In this document: piece by piece, positions 1 through 5,503 of the stretch
How positions within the stretch are numbered: the stretch's first letter is position 1
Layout: each line of letters starts with the position of its first letter
Origin: Actinomycetes bacterium
Lineage (GTDB): Bacteria > Actinomycetota > Actinomycetes > Actinomycetales > Cellulomonadaceae
Assembly: GCA_023389455.1 (NCBI GenBank)
Contig: JAEWEJ010000156.1
Location: 1-11,070, forward strand
Direction of reading: 5' to 3'
DNA length: 11,070 nucleotides
Program-made: the position numbers and the translations under genes
The notes under the pieces: model-generated
What the model saw: only the letters and a program-made list of their open reading frames with translations
Databases searched by the model: none
Told to the model about the DNA's origin: nothing

Positions 1-639
1 GCCGAACGGCGTGCCGCCGCGGCCGAGCGCGCCACCGCACGCGACGAGCTGCGGGCGGGCCGGCGTCTCGCGCAGACCCGCGCGCGTCTCCTGCTCGACA
101 CCCTGGTGGATGCCGCCACCGGCCTACGTGGTGAGCTGGCCCTGCCGCCGGTGGGTGAGCGGCCCGCCGACCTCGTGACCGCCGTCGGCGACGCCGCCGT
201 CGAGCGCCCCACGTCGCGCGGGCGCTCGGTGGACGACCCCGCCCTCCTCGACGACCTGCTGCGGCTGCCGCGCGCGCACCTGCTCGTCGACGGCTACAAC
301 GTGTCCAAGACGGGCTGGCCCGCCACGGCGCTGGCCGACCAGCGCCGCCTGCTCGTGGACGGCATGGCGGCGCTCGCCGCGCAGACCGGCGCCGAGATCA
401 CCTGCTGCTTCGACGGGCAGCCCGGCCACCGCGCCGTCCCCTCGACGCGCGGCGTCCGGGTGCTCTTCACGGAGGGGGAGACGGCGGACGACCTGCTGCG
501 CCACCTGGTGGCCGCCGAGCCGCCCGGCCGGGTGCTGGTCGTGGCGACGTCGGACCGCGAGGTGGTGCGGGACGTCGAGTCCGCGGGTGCCTGGGCCGTG
601 CCGTCGGCGACGGTGGTCGAGCGGCTGCGCCGCCGCTGA
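1..639 (+). CDS. NYN/YacP-like RNase-fold protein, 5' partial
   Basis: The reading frame is open from the first base, so the true start lies left of the window; the GTG at 106 is internal. 212 residues are visible. The first ~35 are Ala/Arg/Glu-rich and helical, probably the end of a coiled coil. From visible residue ~93 a PIN-like NYN (YacP type) domain follows: LLVDGYNV with Asp97, CFDGQ at ~136-140, TADDLL at ~161-166 and ATSDREV at ~182-188. These acidic positions are where the family coordinates metal. The end (GAWAVPSATVVERL) is typical of the YacP subgroup. The B. subtilis relative YacP/Rae1 is a ribosome-associated endoribonuclease; an RNA-binding or RNA-cleaving role here is inferred from the family. 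It converges on the acyl-CoA synthetase gene across a strong hairpin. The family call is firm; the substrate is unknown. Confidence 0.85.
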   Translation, partial: AERRAAAAERATARDELRAGRRLAQTRARLLLDTLVDAATGLRGELALPPVGERPADLVTAVGDAAVERPTSRGRSVDDPALLDDLLRLPRAHLLVDGYNVSKTGWPATALADQRRLLVDGMAALAAQTGAEITCCFDGQPGHRAVPSTRGVRVLFTEGETADDLLRHLVAAEPPGRVLVVATSDREVVRDVESAGAWAVPSATVVERLRRR

Positions 640-705
640 GCGGACGGACGGGGTCCCCGTGCGCTCGGCGACGCCGGGGCCGTGCCGGTGCGTCCGCCCC
701 CGCAC

Positions 706-745
706 GCGCCCGTGCCCCCGGCCGCAGGGCCGGGGGCACGGGCGC
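706..745. terminator. Bidirectional hairpin terminator, 18-bp perfect stem
   Basis: Arms 706-723 and 728-745 are exact reverse complements, closed by the 4-base loop GCAG. The hairpin lies between two convergent stop codons (639 and 758), so it can serve both genes. There is no T-tract on either strand, as is common for actinobacterial terminators. Confidence 0.8.
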
Positions 746-757
746 CTGGCAGGGCGG

Positions 758-2560
758 TCAGCGCTCGCCGGAGCCGTACAGCGCGTCGACGTCGGCGGCG
801 AAGTCCTTCAGCACCTCCGCGCGGCGCACGCTGAGCTTGGGCGTCAGGTAGCCGTCCGCGATCGTCAGGTCGCGGTCGAGGATGCGGTAGCGGCGGATCG
901 ACTCGGCACGCGAGACCGCCTTGTTCGTGCGCTCGACGGCCTTGTCGAGCGACGCGAGCACGTCCGGGTCCTTCGCGGCCTCGGCCACGGACATCGGCGG
1001 CTTGCCGTGGGCCGCGAGCCAGCCCGGGACGCCCTCGGGGTCGAGCGTGATGAGCGCCCCGATGAACGGCCGCTGGTCCCCGACGACGACGACCTGGCTG
1101 ACCAGGGGGTGGCCACGCAGCCGGTCCTCGAGCACGCTCGGCGCGACGTTCTTGCCGCCGGCCGTGACGATGATCTCCTTCTTGCGCCCGGTGATGCGCA
1201 GGAAGCCGTCCTCGTCGATCGCGCCGAGGTCACCCGTGCGGAACCACCCGTCGTCGAAGGCCTCCTCGGTCGCCTGCGGGTTGTTGTGGTAGCCGCGGAA
1301 GACCTGCGAGCCCTTGATCTGGATCTCGCCGTCAGCGGCGACCCGCAGGGAGGTGCCGGGCAGGGCCGGGCCGACGCTGCCGATCTTCGTGCGCTCGGGC
1401 AGGTTGACGGTGGCCGGGGCGGTGGTCTCGGTCAGGCCGTAGCCCTCGAGCACCTTGAGGCCGACGCCGCGGTAGAAGTGGCCGAGCCGCTCGCCGAGCG
1501 GCGCGCCGCCGGAGATGGCCCACTCGACCTGGCCGCCGAGCACCTTGCGGAGCTTCGAGAGCACCAGCACGTCGGCGACCTTGTGCTGCAGGCGCAGCCA
1601 CGGGCTGGGGCCGCGGGGGGTGTCGAGCGCGCGGGAGTAGACGATGGAGGTCTTCGCCGCCCGCTGGAAGATCGCGCCCTTGCCGCCGGCGGCGGCCTTC
1701 TGCTCCGCGGAGTTGTAGACCTTCTCGAACACGCGGGGGACCGACAGGATGAACGTCGGCCGGAACGTCCCGATGCCCTCGATCAGGGTCTTGGTGTCCG
1801 GCCAGTGGCCGAGCGTCGCACCCGCCGGGATGGTCAGGACGTGCACGAACCGCGCGAACACGTGGGCCAGCGGCATGAACAGCATCGTCCGTGAGCCCGG
1901 GGTCGAGACGACGGCGTTGAGCTTCTCGACCGAGTTGGTCGTGAGCGAGGAGAAGTTGCCGTGCGTGAGCTCGACCCCCTTGGGGCGGCCGGTCGTGCCC
2001 GACGTGTAGATGACGGTCGCGAGGTCGTCGCGCGCCGCGAGGCCGCGGCGACGGGCGATCTCGGAGTCCTCGACGTCCGCGCCCGCGGTGACCAGCGCGT
2101 CGACGGCGCCGTCGTCGATGACGAGCACCTCCCGCAGGGACACCGCCTGGTCGCGCACCTCGGCCACGGTGTGCGCGTGCTCCTGCGTCTCGACGACCAG
2201 GAGGCTGACGTCGGCGTCGGTGAGGATCCACGCGACCTGCTCGGCGGACGACGTCTCGTACAGGGGCACGGGGACCGCGCCGACGGCCCAGGTCGCCCAG
2301 TCCAGCAGCGACCACTCGTAGCGCGTGCGGGACATGATGCCGACACGGTCGCCGGGCTGGACACCCTTGGCCACCAGGCCGCGCGCGACCGCGACGATCG
2401 CGGCGTCGTACTCCCGTGCCGTCAGGGGGACCCAGCTGCCGTCGACGTAGCGCTCGACGAGCACCCGGTCCGGCGTGCTCCGTACGCGGGACGCGAGGAG
2501 GTCGTTGAGGTTGTCCGACGGATCGACCTCGACGAGGAGAGGGCTGTGGGACTCGTCCAT
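758..2560 (-). CDS. fadD15: Long-chain fatty-acid-CoA ligase (FadD15-like)
   Basis: This is a 600-residue member of the ANL (acyl-AMP-forming) superfamily. It activates a fatty acid with ATP to an acyl-adenylate and then forms acyl-CoA. Visible motifs are the phosphate loop YTSGTTGRPKG (185-195), FMPLAHVFAR (228-237), the adenylate motif GYGLTETT (373-380), the hinge-region RTGDLG (441-446) with GRKKEIIVTAGGKN following (458-471), and the catalytic C-terminal Lys575 in TPKLSVRR. Length and motifs fit the ~600-residue bacterial long-chain group represented by M. tuberculosis FadD15. The ATG at 2560 is chosen because GGAG (2566-2569) sits 5 bases upstream and homology-like sequence begins there; the frame stays open upstream to 2719 but that stretch looks non-coding. 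Chain-length specificity cannot be read from sequence. Its divergent partner is the ROK glucokinase. Confidence 0.92.
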   Translation of the reverse strand: MDESHSPLLVEVDPSDNLNDLLASRVRSTPDRVLVERYVDGSWVPLTAREYDAAIVAVARGLVAKGVQPGDRVGIMSRTRYEWSLLDWATWAVGAVPVPLYETSSAEQVAWILTDADVSLLVVETQEHAHTVAEVRDQAVSLREVLVIDDGAVDALVTAGADVEDSEIARRRGLAARDDLATVIYTSGTTGRPKGVELTHGNFSSLTTNSVEKLNAVVSTPGSRTMLFMPLAHVFARFVHVLTIPAGATLGHWPDTKTLIEGIGTFRPTFILSVPRVFEKVYNSAEQKAAAGGKGAIFQRAAKTSIVYSRALDTPRGPSPWLRLQHKVADVLVLSKLRKVLGGQVEWAISGGAPLGERLGHFYRGVGLKVLEGYGLTETTAPATVNLPERTKIGSVGPALPGTSLRVAADGEIQIKGSQVFRGYHNNPQATEEAFDDGWFRTGDLGAIDEDGFLRITGRKKEIIVTAGGKNVAPSVLEDRLRGHPLVSQVVVVGDQRPFIGALITLDPEGVPGWLAAHGKPPMSVAEAAKDPDVLASLDKAVERTNKAVSRAESIRRYRILDRDLTIADGYLTPKLSVRRAEVLKDFAADVDALYGSGER

Positions 2561-2596
2561 GCTGACTCCAGTGGCAGGGGGGCGAAGGGTGCCATG

Positions 2597-2602
2597 AGGA
2601 TA
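2597..2602 (-). promoter_or_regulatory. Putative -10 element for the acyl-CoA ligase gene
   Basis: TATCCT on the minus strand fits the actinobacterial TANNNT -10 pattern and lies 36 bases before the ATG at 2560, leaving room for a short leader with the GGAG site. The -35 region is weak (TGTCCA, about 15 bases upstream). Confidence 0.35.
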
Positions 2603-2603
2603 C

Positions 2604-2626
2604 GGGACGTGTGTCCCTGGACAGGG
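2604..2626. promoter_or_regulatory. Overlapping inverted repeats, candidate operator
   Basis: Two small palindromes overlap: GGGAC-GTGT-GTCCC (2604-2617) and CCCTG-GA-CAGGG (2615-2626). Between them, TGTCC-CT-GGACA (2612-2623) is also symmetric. They lie across the spacer and -35 area of the putative ligase promoter, where a repressor would be expected to bind. No regulator gene is next to the site, so the binding protein is unknown. Confidence 0.35.
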
Positions 2627-2735
2627 CACCTCGCGGGGGTGGACCTGCAGGCCAGCGCGTCGCCGGTGCTGCCGGGAGCCGCAGAGGGCGGGCCGCGCCG
2701 TGTGGTCGCGCTCCCGCACCGGTCCTGACTGGCGC

Positions 2736-2741
2736 TAGCGT
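2736..2741 (+). promoter_or_regulatory. Weak candidate -10 for the glucokinase gene
   Basis: TAGCGT matches TANNNT and lies 54 bases before the glucokinase ATG. I find no convincing -35 at the expected spacing. Confidence 0.22.
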
Positions 2742-2795
2742 GGTGGCGCGGTGCGACGGGCGTGCCGCGGGCTGAGGCAGGAGCGAACCAGGAAC

Positions 2796-3743
2796 ATGCA
2801 CGCCATCGGGGTCGACATCGGCGGGACGAAGATCGCGGCGGGCGTGGTCGACGACGAGGGGACGATCCTCGCCAAGACGCGGCGGGACACCGATCCCGAC
2901 GACGTCGCCAGCATCGACGCGGCGATCGCCGACGTGTACCGCGAGCTCAGCGCGTCCTACGAGGTCCGGGAGCTCGGCCTGGCGGCCGCCGGGTTCGTGG
3001 CCTCGGACCGCTCGCGCGTCCTGTTCGCCCCCAACATCGCCTGGCGGGAGTACCCGCTGCGCGACAACGTCGCCGCGCTCATCGGTGACCCCCGGGTGCG
3101 GATCGTGGTCGAGAACGACGCGAACGCCGCCGGGTGGGCGGAGTTCCGCTTCGGCGTCGGGCGCGACGTCAGCGACATGGTGATGCTCACGCTCGGCACG
3201 GGCCTCGGCGGTGCGATCGTCACGGGCGGGCGGCTGACGCGCGGCGCCTGGGGTGCGGCGGCCGAGATCGGGCACATGCGCGTCGTGCCCGGCGGCCACT
3301 ACTGCGGCTGCGGCCACGAGGGGTGCTGGGAGCAGTACGTGTCCGGCTCCGCGCTGGTGCGTGACGCCCAGGCCGCCGCCATCACGCACCCCGAGCGCGC
3401 CAGCGGCCTGCTCGCGCTCGCCGGGGGCCGGGCCGACGCGATCACGGGCCCGCTCGTGACGCGTGCGGCGCAGGACGGCGACCCGCTCGCGGTCGAGCTG
3501 CTGGGTGAGGTCGGCCGATGGGTTGGCGAGGGCGCGGCGAGCGTCGCGGCGCTGCTCGACCCCGAGCTGTTCGTCATCGGCGGCGGCGTGTCCGCAGCGG
3601 GCGACCTGCTGCTCGTCCCGGCGCGCCAGGCGTTCGGCGAGCAGCTGTCCGGCCGCGGGCACCGTCCGGAGGCGGCGATCGTCGTCGCGGACATGGGCAA
3701 CGACGCCGGCATGGTCGGCGCCGCGGACCTGGCGCGGGTCTGA
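2796..3743 (+). CDS. glk: ROK-family glucokinase
   Basis: A 315-residue ROK sugar kinase, most likely ATP-dependent glucokinase (glucose to glucose-6-phosphate, cytosolic). The phosphate-binding DIGGTK is at 7-12; ENDANAAG (106-113) carries the catalytic base Asp108; LTLGTGLGGAIV (131-142) is the second ATP-site motif. The ROK zinc site is complete: EIGH with His160, then Cys170, Cys172 and Cys177 in HYCGCGHEGC, matching the H-C-C-C spacing of this family. There is no N-terminal helix-turn-helix, so it is a kinase and not a ROK repressor. The ATG at 2796 starts directly before the core domain; AGGAG at 2779-2783 is 12 bases upstream, a rather long spacing. Polyphosphate use cannot be excluded, although polyphosphate glucokinases are usually shorter. 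Sugar specificity is inferred. Confidence 0.9.
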   Translation: MHAIGVDIGGTKIAAGVVDDEGTILAKTRRDTDPDDVASIDAAIADVYRELSASYEVRELGLAAAGFVASDRSRVLFAPNIAWREYPLRDNVAALIGDPRVRIVVENDANAAGWAEFRFGVGRDVSDMVMLTLGTGLGGAIVTGGRLTRGAWGAAAEIGHMRVVPGGHYCGCGHEGCWEQYVSGSALVRDAQAAAITHPERASGLLALAGGRADAITGPLVTRAAQDGDPLAVELLGEVGRWVGEGAASVAALLDPELFVIGGGVSAAGDLLLVPARQAFGEQLSGRGHRPEAAIVVADMGNDAGMVGAADLARV

Positions 3744-3744
3744 G

Positions 3745-3759
3745 CCCCGGGCGCCGGGG
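3745..3759. terminator. GC hairpin terminator between convergent genes
   Basis: CCCCGG-GCG-CCGGGG starts 2 bases after the glucokinase stop codon and lies 30 bases past the stop of the convergent membrane-protein gene. It is a perfect 6-bp GC stem with a 3-base loop and no T-tract. Confidence 0.5.
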
Positions 3760-3788
3760 TGCGCAGCGCGCGGTCGGAGCGTGAGCCG

Positions 3789-4397
3789 TCAGACGACGGC
3801 GCCGTCGTCGTCCGTGGGCTCGCGACGCTGCGGCATCCGCCACACGAGCACGGCGACGGCGAGCACGAACAGCCCTGCCGCCGCGCGCACGAGCACGGTC
3901 GGGGCGCCCTGCCACGCGATCACCACGACCAGCAGGAACACCGGCATGCCGGCGGCTGCCACCCAGGCGAGCGTCAGCAGGGGGTCCCCGCCGAGCACCG
4001 GTCCGGGGTCCTGCGGCACGAAGTGCTCCTGGTCGTCGACGGCGCCCTCCGCGGCATCGTACTGGGAGGTGCCGTCCCAGTCCCGCCCGGTCGTCGGCGG
4101 TGCGCCGACCGTGGCGGGCGGGCCGTCGAGCACGTCGTCGTCCGCGCCGCGGTCGTCCGTGGCGCGGTCCTGGACGGGGCGGGGTGCGGGCGCCGCGCGG
4201 TCGACGGGGCCCACGGCGAGGTCGACGTCGCTCAGGCGGGCGACGATCGAGGCCCAGACGTCGTCCTCGGCGGACGACGCCGTGCTGTCGGCGCCGGGCG
4301 TCGACCCGCCTCCGGTGGGTCGACCGGGGGCGTCGGCCGGCTGCTGCGCACCGGTGGTGTCGTCAGCGCCGGCGTCGTCGTCGGGACGTGCGTCCAT
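3789..4397 (-). CDS. Two-TM conserved actinobacterial membrane protein, unknown function
   Basis: A 202-residue protein whose function I do not recognise. Residues 1-45 are Asp/Pro/Gly/Thr-rich and probably disordered; 46-60 (DDVWASIVARLSDVD) could form a short helix; 61-120 are again low-complexity and acidic. A HFVPQDPGP stretch at 125-133 resembles the HFVPP-type motif I associate with small actinobacterial membrane proteins. Two hydrophobic segments follow (about 141-162 and 168-186), then a basic and acidic tail (RMPQRREPTDDD). The positive-inside rule suggests both ends are cytosolic. The start at 4397 is supported by a TANNNT -10 (TAGAGT) ending 7 bases upstream of the ATG with no Shine-Dalgarno site, a pattern of leaderless translation. 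It is divergent from the acyltransferase gene with shared promoter bases, suggesting a link to the envelope. Confidence 0.72.
   Translation of the reverse strand: MDARPDDDAGADDTTGAQQPADAPGRPTGGGSTPGADSTASSAEDDVWASIVARLSDVDLAVGPVDRAAPAPRPVQDRATDDRGADDDVLDGPPATVGAPPTTGRDWDGTSQYDAAEGAVDDQEHFVPQDPGPVLGGDPLLTLAWVAAAGMPVFLLVVVIAWQGAPTVLVRAAAGLFVLAVAVLVWRMPQRREPTDDDGAVV
3792..3809. repeat. 18-bp perfect palindrome in the end of the membrane-protein gene
   Basis: Positions 3792-3800 and 3801-3809 are exact reverse complements with no spacer. The palindrome covers the last codons (Asp-Asp-Asp-Gly-Ala-Val) immediately before the stop. It may assist termination of the minus-strand transcript or may only reflect alternating Asp and Val codons. 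Confidence 0.4.
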
Positions 4398-4403
4398 GGG
4401 AGC

Positions 4404-4409
4404 ACTCTA
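4404..4409 (-). promoter_or_regulatory. -10 element for a leaderless membrane-protein transcript
   Basis: TAGAGT on the minus strand is followed by six bases and then the ATG at 4397, so the expected transcription start coincides with the start codon. There is no Shine-Dalgarno sequence. I see no clear -35. Confidence 0.5.
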
Positions 4410-4413
4410 GAGT
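4408..4413 (+). promoter_or_regulatory. Overlapping -10 candidate for the acyltransferase gene
   Basis: The palindrome ACTCTAGAGT (4404-4413) gives TAGAGT on the plus strand as well, so one decamer offers a -10 in each direction. Transcription from here would give the acyltransferase mRNA a leader of roughly 95-100 bases containing two hairpins. Confidence 0.35.
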
Positions 4414-4425
4414 CGGACCCGACGT

Positions 4426-4445
4426 ACCGGCCCGTCGCGGCCGGT
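4426..4445 (+). repeat. Leader hairpin 1 before the acyltransferase gene
   Basis: ACCGGCC (4426-4432) and GGCCGGT (4439-4445) form a perfect 7-bp stem with the 6-base loop CGTCGC. It directly follows another inverted repeat, GTCGG-AC-CCGAC (4412-4423). Confidence 0.4.
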
Positions 4446-4467
4446 GGCAGGTCCGTGCAGCGGCCGA

Positions 4468-4487
4468 CGTCCCGACCTGACGGGACG
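4468..4487 (+). repeat. Leader hairpin 2 before the acyltransferase gene
   Basis: CGTCCCG (4468-4474) and CGGGACG (4481-4487) form a perfect 7-bp stem with the loop ACCTGA. It ends 18 bases before the Shine-Dalgarno site, so it could influence ribosome access or act as a weak early terminator. Confidence 0.4.
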
Positions 4488-4505
4488 GCGCGACGGGCGT
4501 CGAGC

Positions 4506-4511
4506 GAGGAG
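4506..4511 (+). promoter_or_regulatory. Strong ribosome binding site deciding a TTG start
   Basis: GAGGAG with a 5-base spacer to TTG at 4517. This is the best Shine-Dalgarno match in the window and the main reason to accept the rare start codon. Confidence 0.7.
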
Positions 4512-4516
4512 ACACG

Positions 4517-5314
4517 TTGTTCTACTGGTTGATGAAGCGGGTGTTCGTCGGGCCCCTGCTGCGTCTGGTCTACCGGCCGTGGGTGCGCGGGGCGCAGAAC
4601 GTGCCCGCCGAGGGCGGCGCGATCCTCGCGAGCAACCACCTGGCGGTCATCGACTCGTTCTTCCTGCCGCTCGTGCTCGACCGGGAGATCGTGTTCATCG
4701 GCAAGCAGGAGTACTTCACCGGTGCGGGCCTCAAAGGGCGACTGACGGCGGGCTTCATGCGCGGCGTCGGCACGATCCCGGTGGACCGTGGCGGCGGCAA
4801 GGCGGGGGAGGCCGCGTTGCGTACCGGCCTGCGGCGCCTGGCGGAGGGCGGGCTGTTCGGCATCTACCCCGAGGGCACGCGCAGCCCCGACGGGCGGCTC
4901 TACCGCGGCAAGACGGGCGTCGCGCGGCTCGCGCTGGAGTCCGGCGCACCCGTGGTGCCGGTCGCCATGGTCGGGACGGACGTCGCCCAGCCGCTGGGCC
5001 GCAAGATCCCCAAGGTCATGCGCATCGGGATCGTCATCGGGGAGCCCCTGGACTTCTCCCGCTACCGCGGCATGGAGAACGACCGGTTCATCCTGCGCTC
5101 GGTGACCGACGAGATCATGTACGCGATCATGAGCCTGTCCGGCCAGGAGTACGTCGACGTCTACGCGGCCACCCAGAAGGCGCGGATCGCCACGGGCCAC
5201 CCCGAGGCGGTCGACGGCACCGGCCGGATGCCCGCGGCCCCGGGCGGTCGCCCGGTCCCCGATGTCCAGGTACCGGTCCCGCCGCAGGACGAGGCCCCAC
5301 CGTCAGTAGGATGA
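4517..5314 (+). CDS. plsC: 1-acyl-sn-glycerol-3-phosphate acyltransferase (PlsC type)
   Basis: A 265-residue acyltransferase of the PlsC/LPLAT superfamily, expected to transfer an acyl chain from acyl-CoA or acyl-ACP to lysophosphatidate at the membrane. The catalytic NHLAVID (40-46) has His41 and Asp46 in the HX4D arrangement; GTIPVDR (85-91), YPEGTRSPDG (117-126) and APVVPVAMVG (144-153) are motifs II, III and IV. Residues 1-20 are hydrophobic and basic and could associate with the membrane. From about 221 a Gly/Pro-rich tail extends beyond the catalytic domain. The TTG start is chosen because GAGGAG (4506-4511) lies 5 bases upstream; an ATG four codons further (MKRVF) is the only close alternative. 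In M. tuberculosis, Rv2182c sits in a similar neighbourhood near aroG and fadD15. The exact acceptor lipid is not shown by sequence. Confidence 0.9.
   Translation: MFYWLMKRVFVGPLLRLVYRPWVRGAQNVPAEGGAILASNHLAVIDSFFLPLVLDREIVFIGKQEYFTGAGLKGRLTAGFMRGVGTIPVDRGGGKAGEAALRTGLRRLAEGGLFGIYPEGTRSPDGRLYRGKTGVARLALESGAPVVPVAMVGTDVAQPLGRKIPKVMRIGIVIGEPLDFSRYRGMENDRFILRSVTDEIMYAIMSLSGQEYVDVYAATQKARIATGHPEAVDGTGRMPAAPGGRPVPDVQVPVPPQDEAPPSVG
5307..5312 (+). promoter_or_regulatory. Weak -10 candidate over the acyltransferase stop codon
   Basis: TAGGAT matches TANNNT and would give the phosphofructokinase gene a leader of about 185 bases. There is no recognisable -35, and the 189-base gap to 5503 shows no better promoter. 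Read-through from the acyltransferase gene is an equal possibility. Confidence 0.2.
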
Positions 5315-5391
5315 GGTGGACCCGGCCGCGCGTCGGGCCTGTGCGCGTGCCCTGCGGTACGTGCCCGCCGTCTGCTGCGTGACGCCCGGCC

Positions 5392-5408
5392 CCGGACCTC
5401 GGTCCCGG
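5392..5408 (+). repeat. Small hairpin in the acyltransferase-pfp gap
   Basis: GGACC-TC-GGTCC lies inside a longer imperfect stem (CCGG-ACC against GGTCCCGG with one bulged base). It is the only clear structure in the 5315-5503 gap and may be a weak terminator or processing site. Confidence 0.3.
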
Positions 5409-5490
5409 TGGCGGGGTGCGCGCAGGCCCCACGCTGGGCGCCGGCCGGGTGCGTCCTCGCAGCCCACGCCCCGTCAGTGCTGTGCCAACG

Positions 5491-5497
5491 AGAGGTG
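5491..5497 (+). promoter_or_regulatory. Ribosome binding site fixing the pfp start
   Basis: AGAGGTG with a 6-base spacer to the ATG at 5504. The frame is open back to 5408, but the site and family alignment select the ATG. Confidence 0.55.
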
Positions 5498-5503
5498 TGT
5501 CCC

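Noticed and set aside
106..108. GTG as the start of the NYN gene
   Set aside because: The same frame is open back to base 1 with coding-like helical sequence, so the gene is cut by the window edge.
587..1894. Plus-strand frame of 435 codons opposite the ligase
   Set aside because: It runs through the terminator hairpin and antisense to the ligase; composition is typical of GC-driven shadows.
2561..2719. 53-codon N-terminal extension of the acyl-CoA ligase
   Set aside because: The extension has non-coding composition and covers the promoter-like elements; ATG at 2560 has a good ribosome site.
1332..3662. Long minus-strand frame (776 codons) across the ligase and glucokinase
   Set aside because: A shadow of two confident genes in other frames; it spans a divergent promoter region and shows no recognisable domain.
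5408..5503. 32-codon N-terminal extension of PPi-phosphofructokinase
   Set aside because: Family enzymes begin at the MSVRRVALLTAGG-type start, which has its own ribosome site at 5491-5497.
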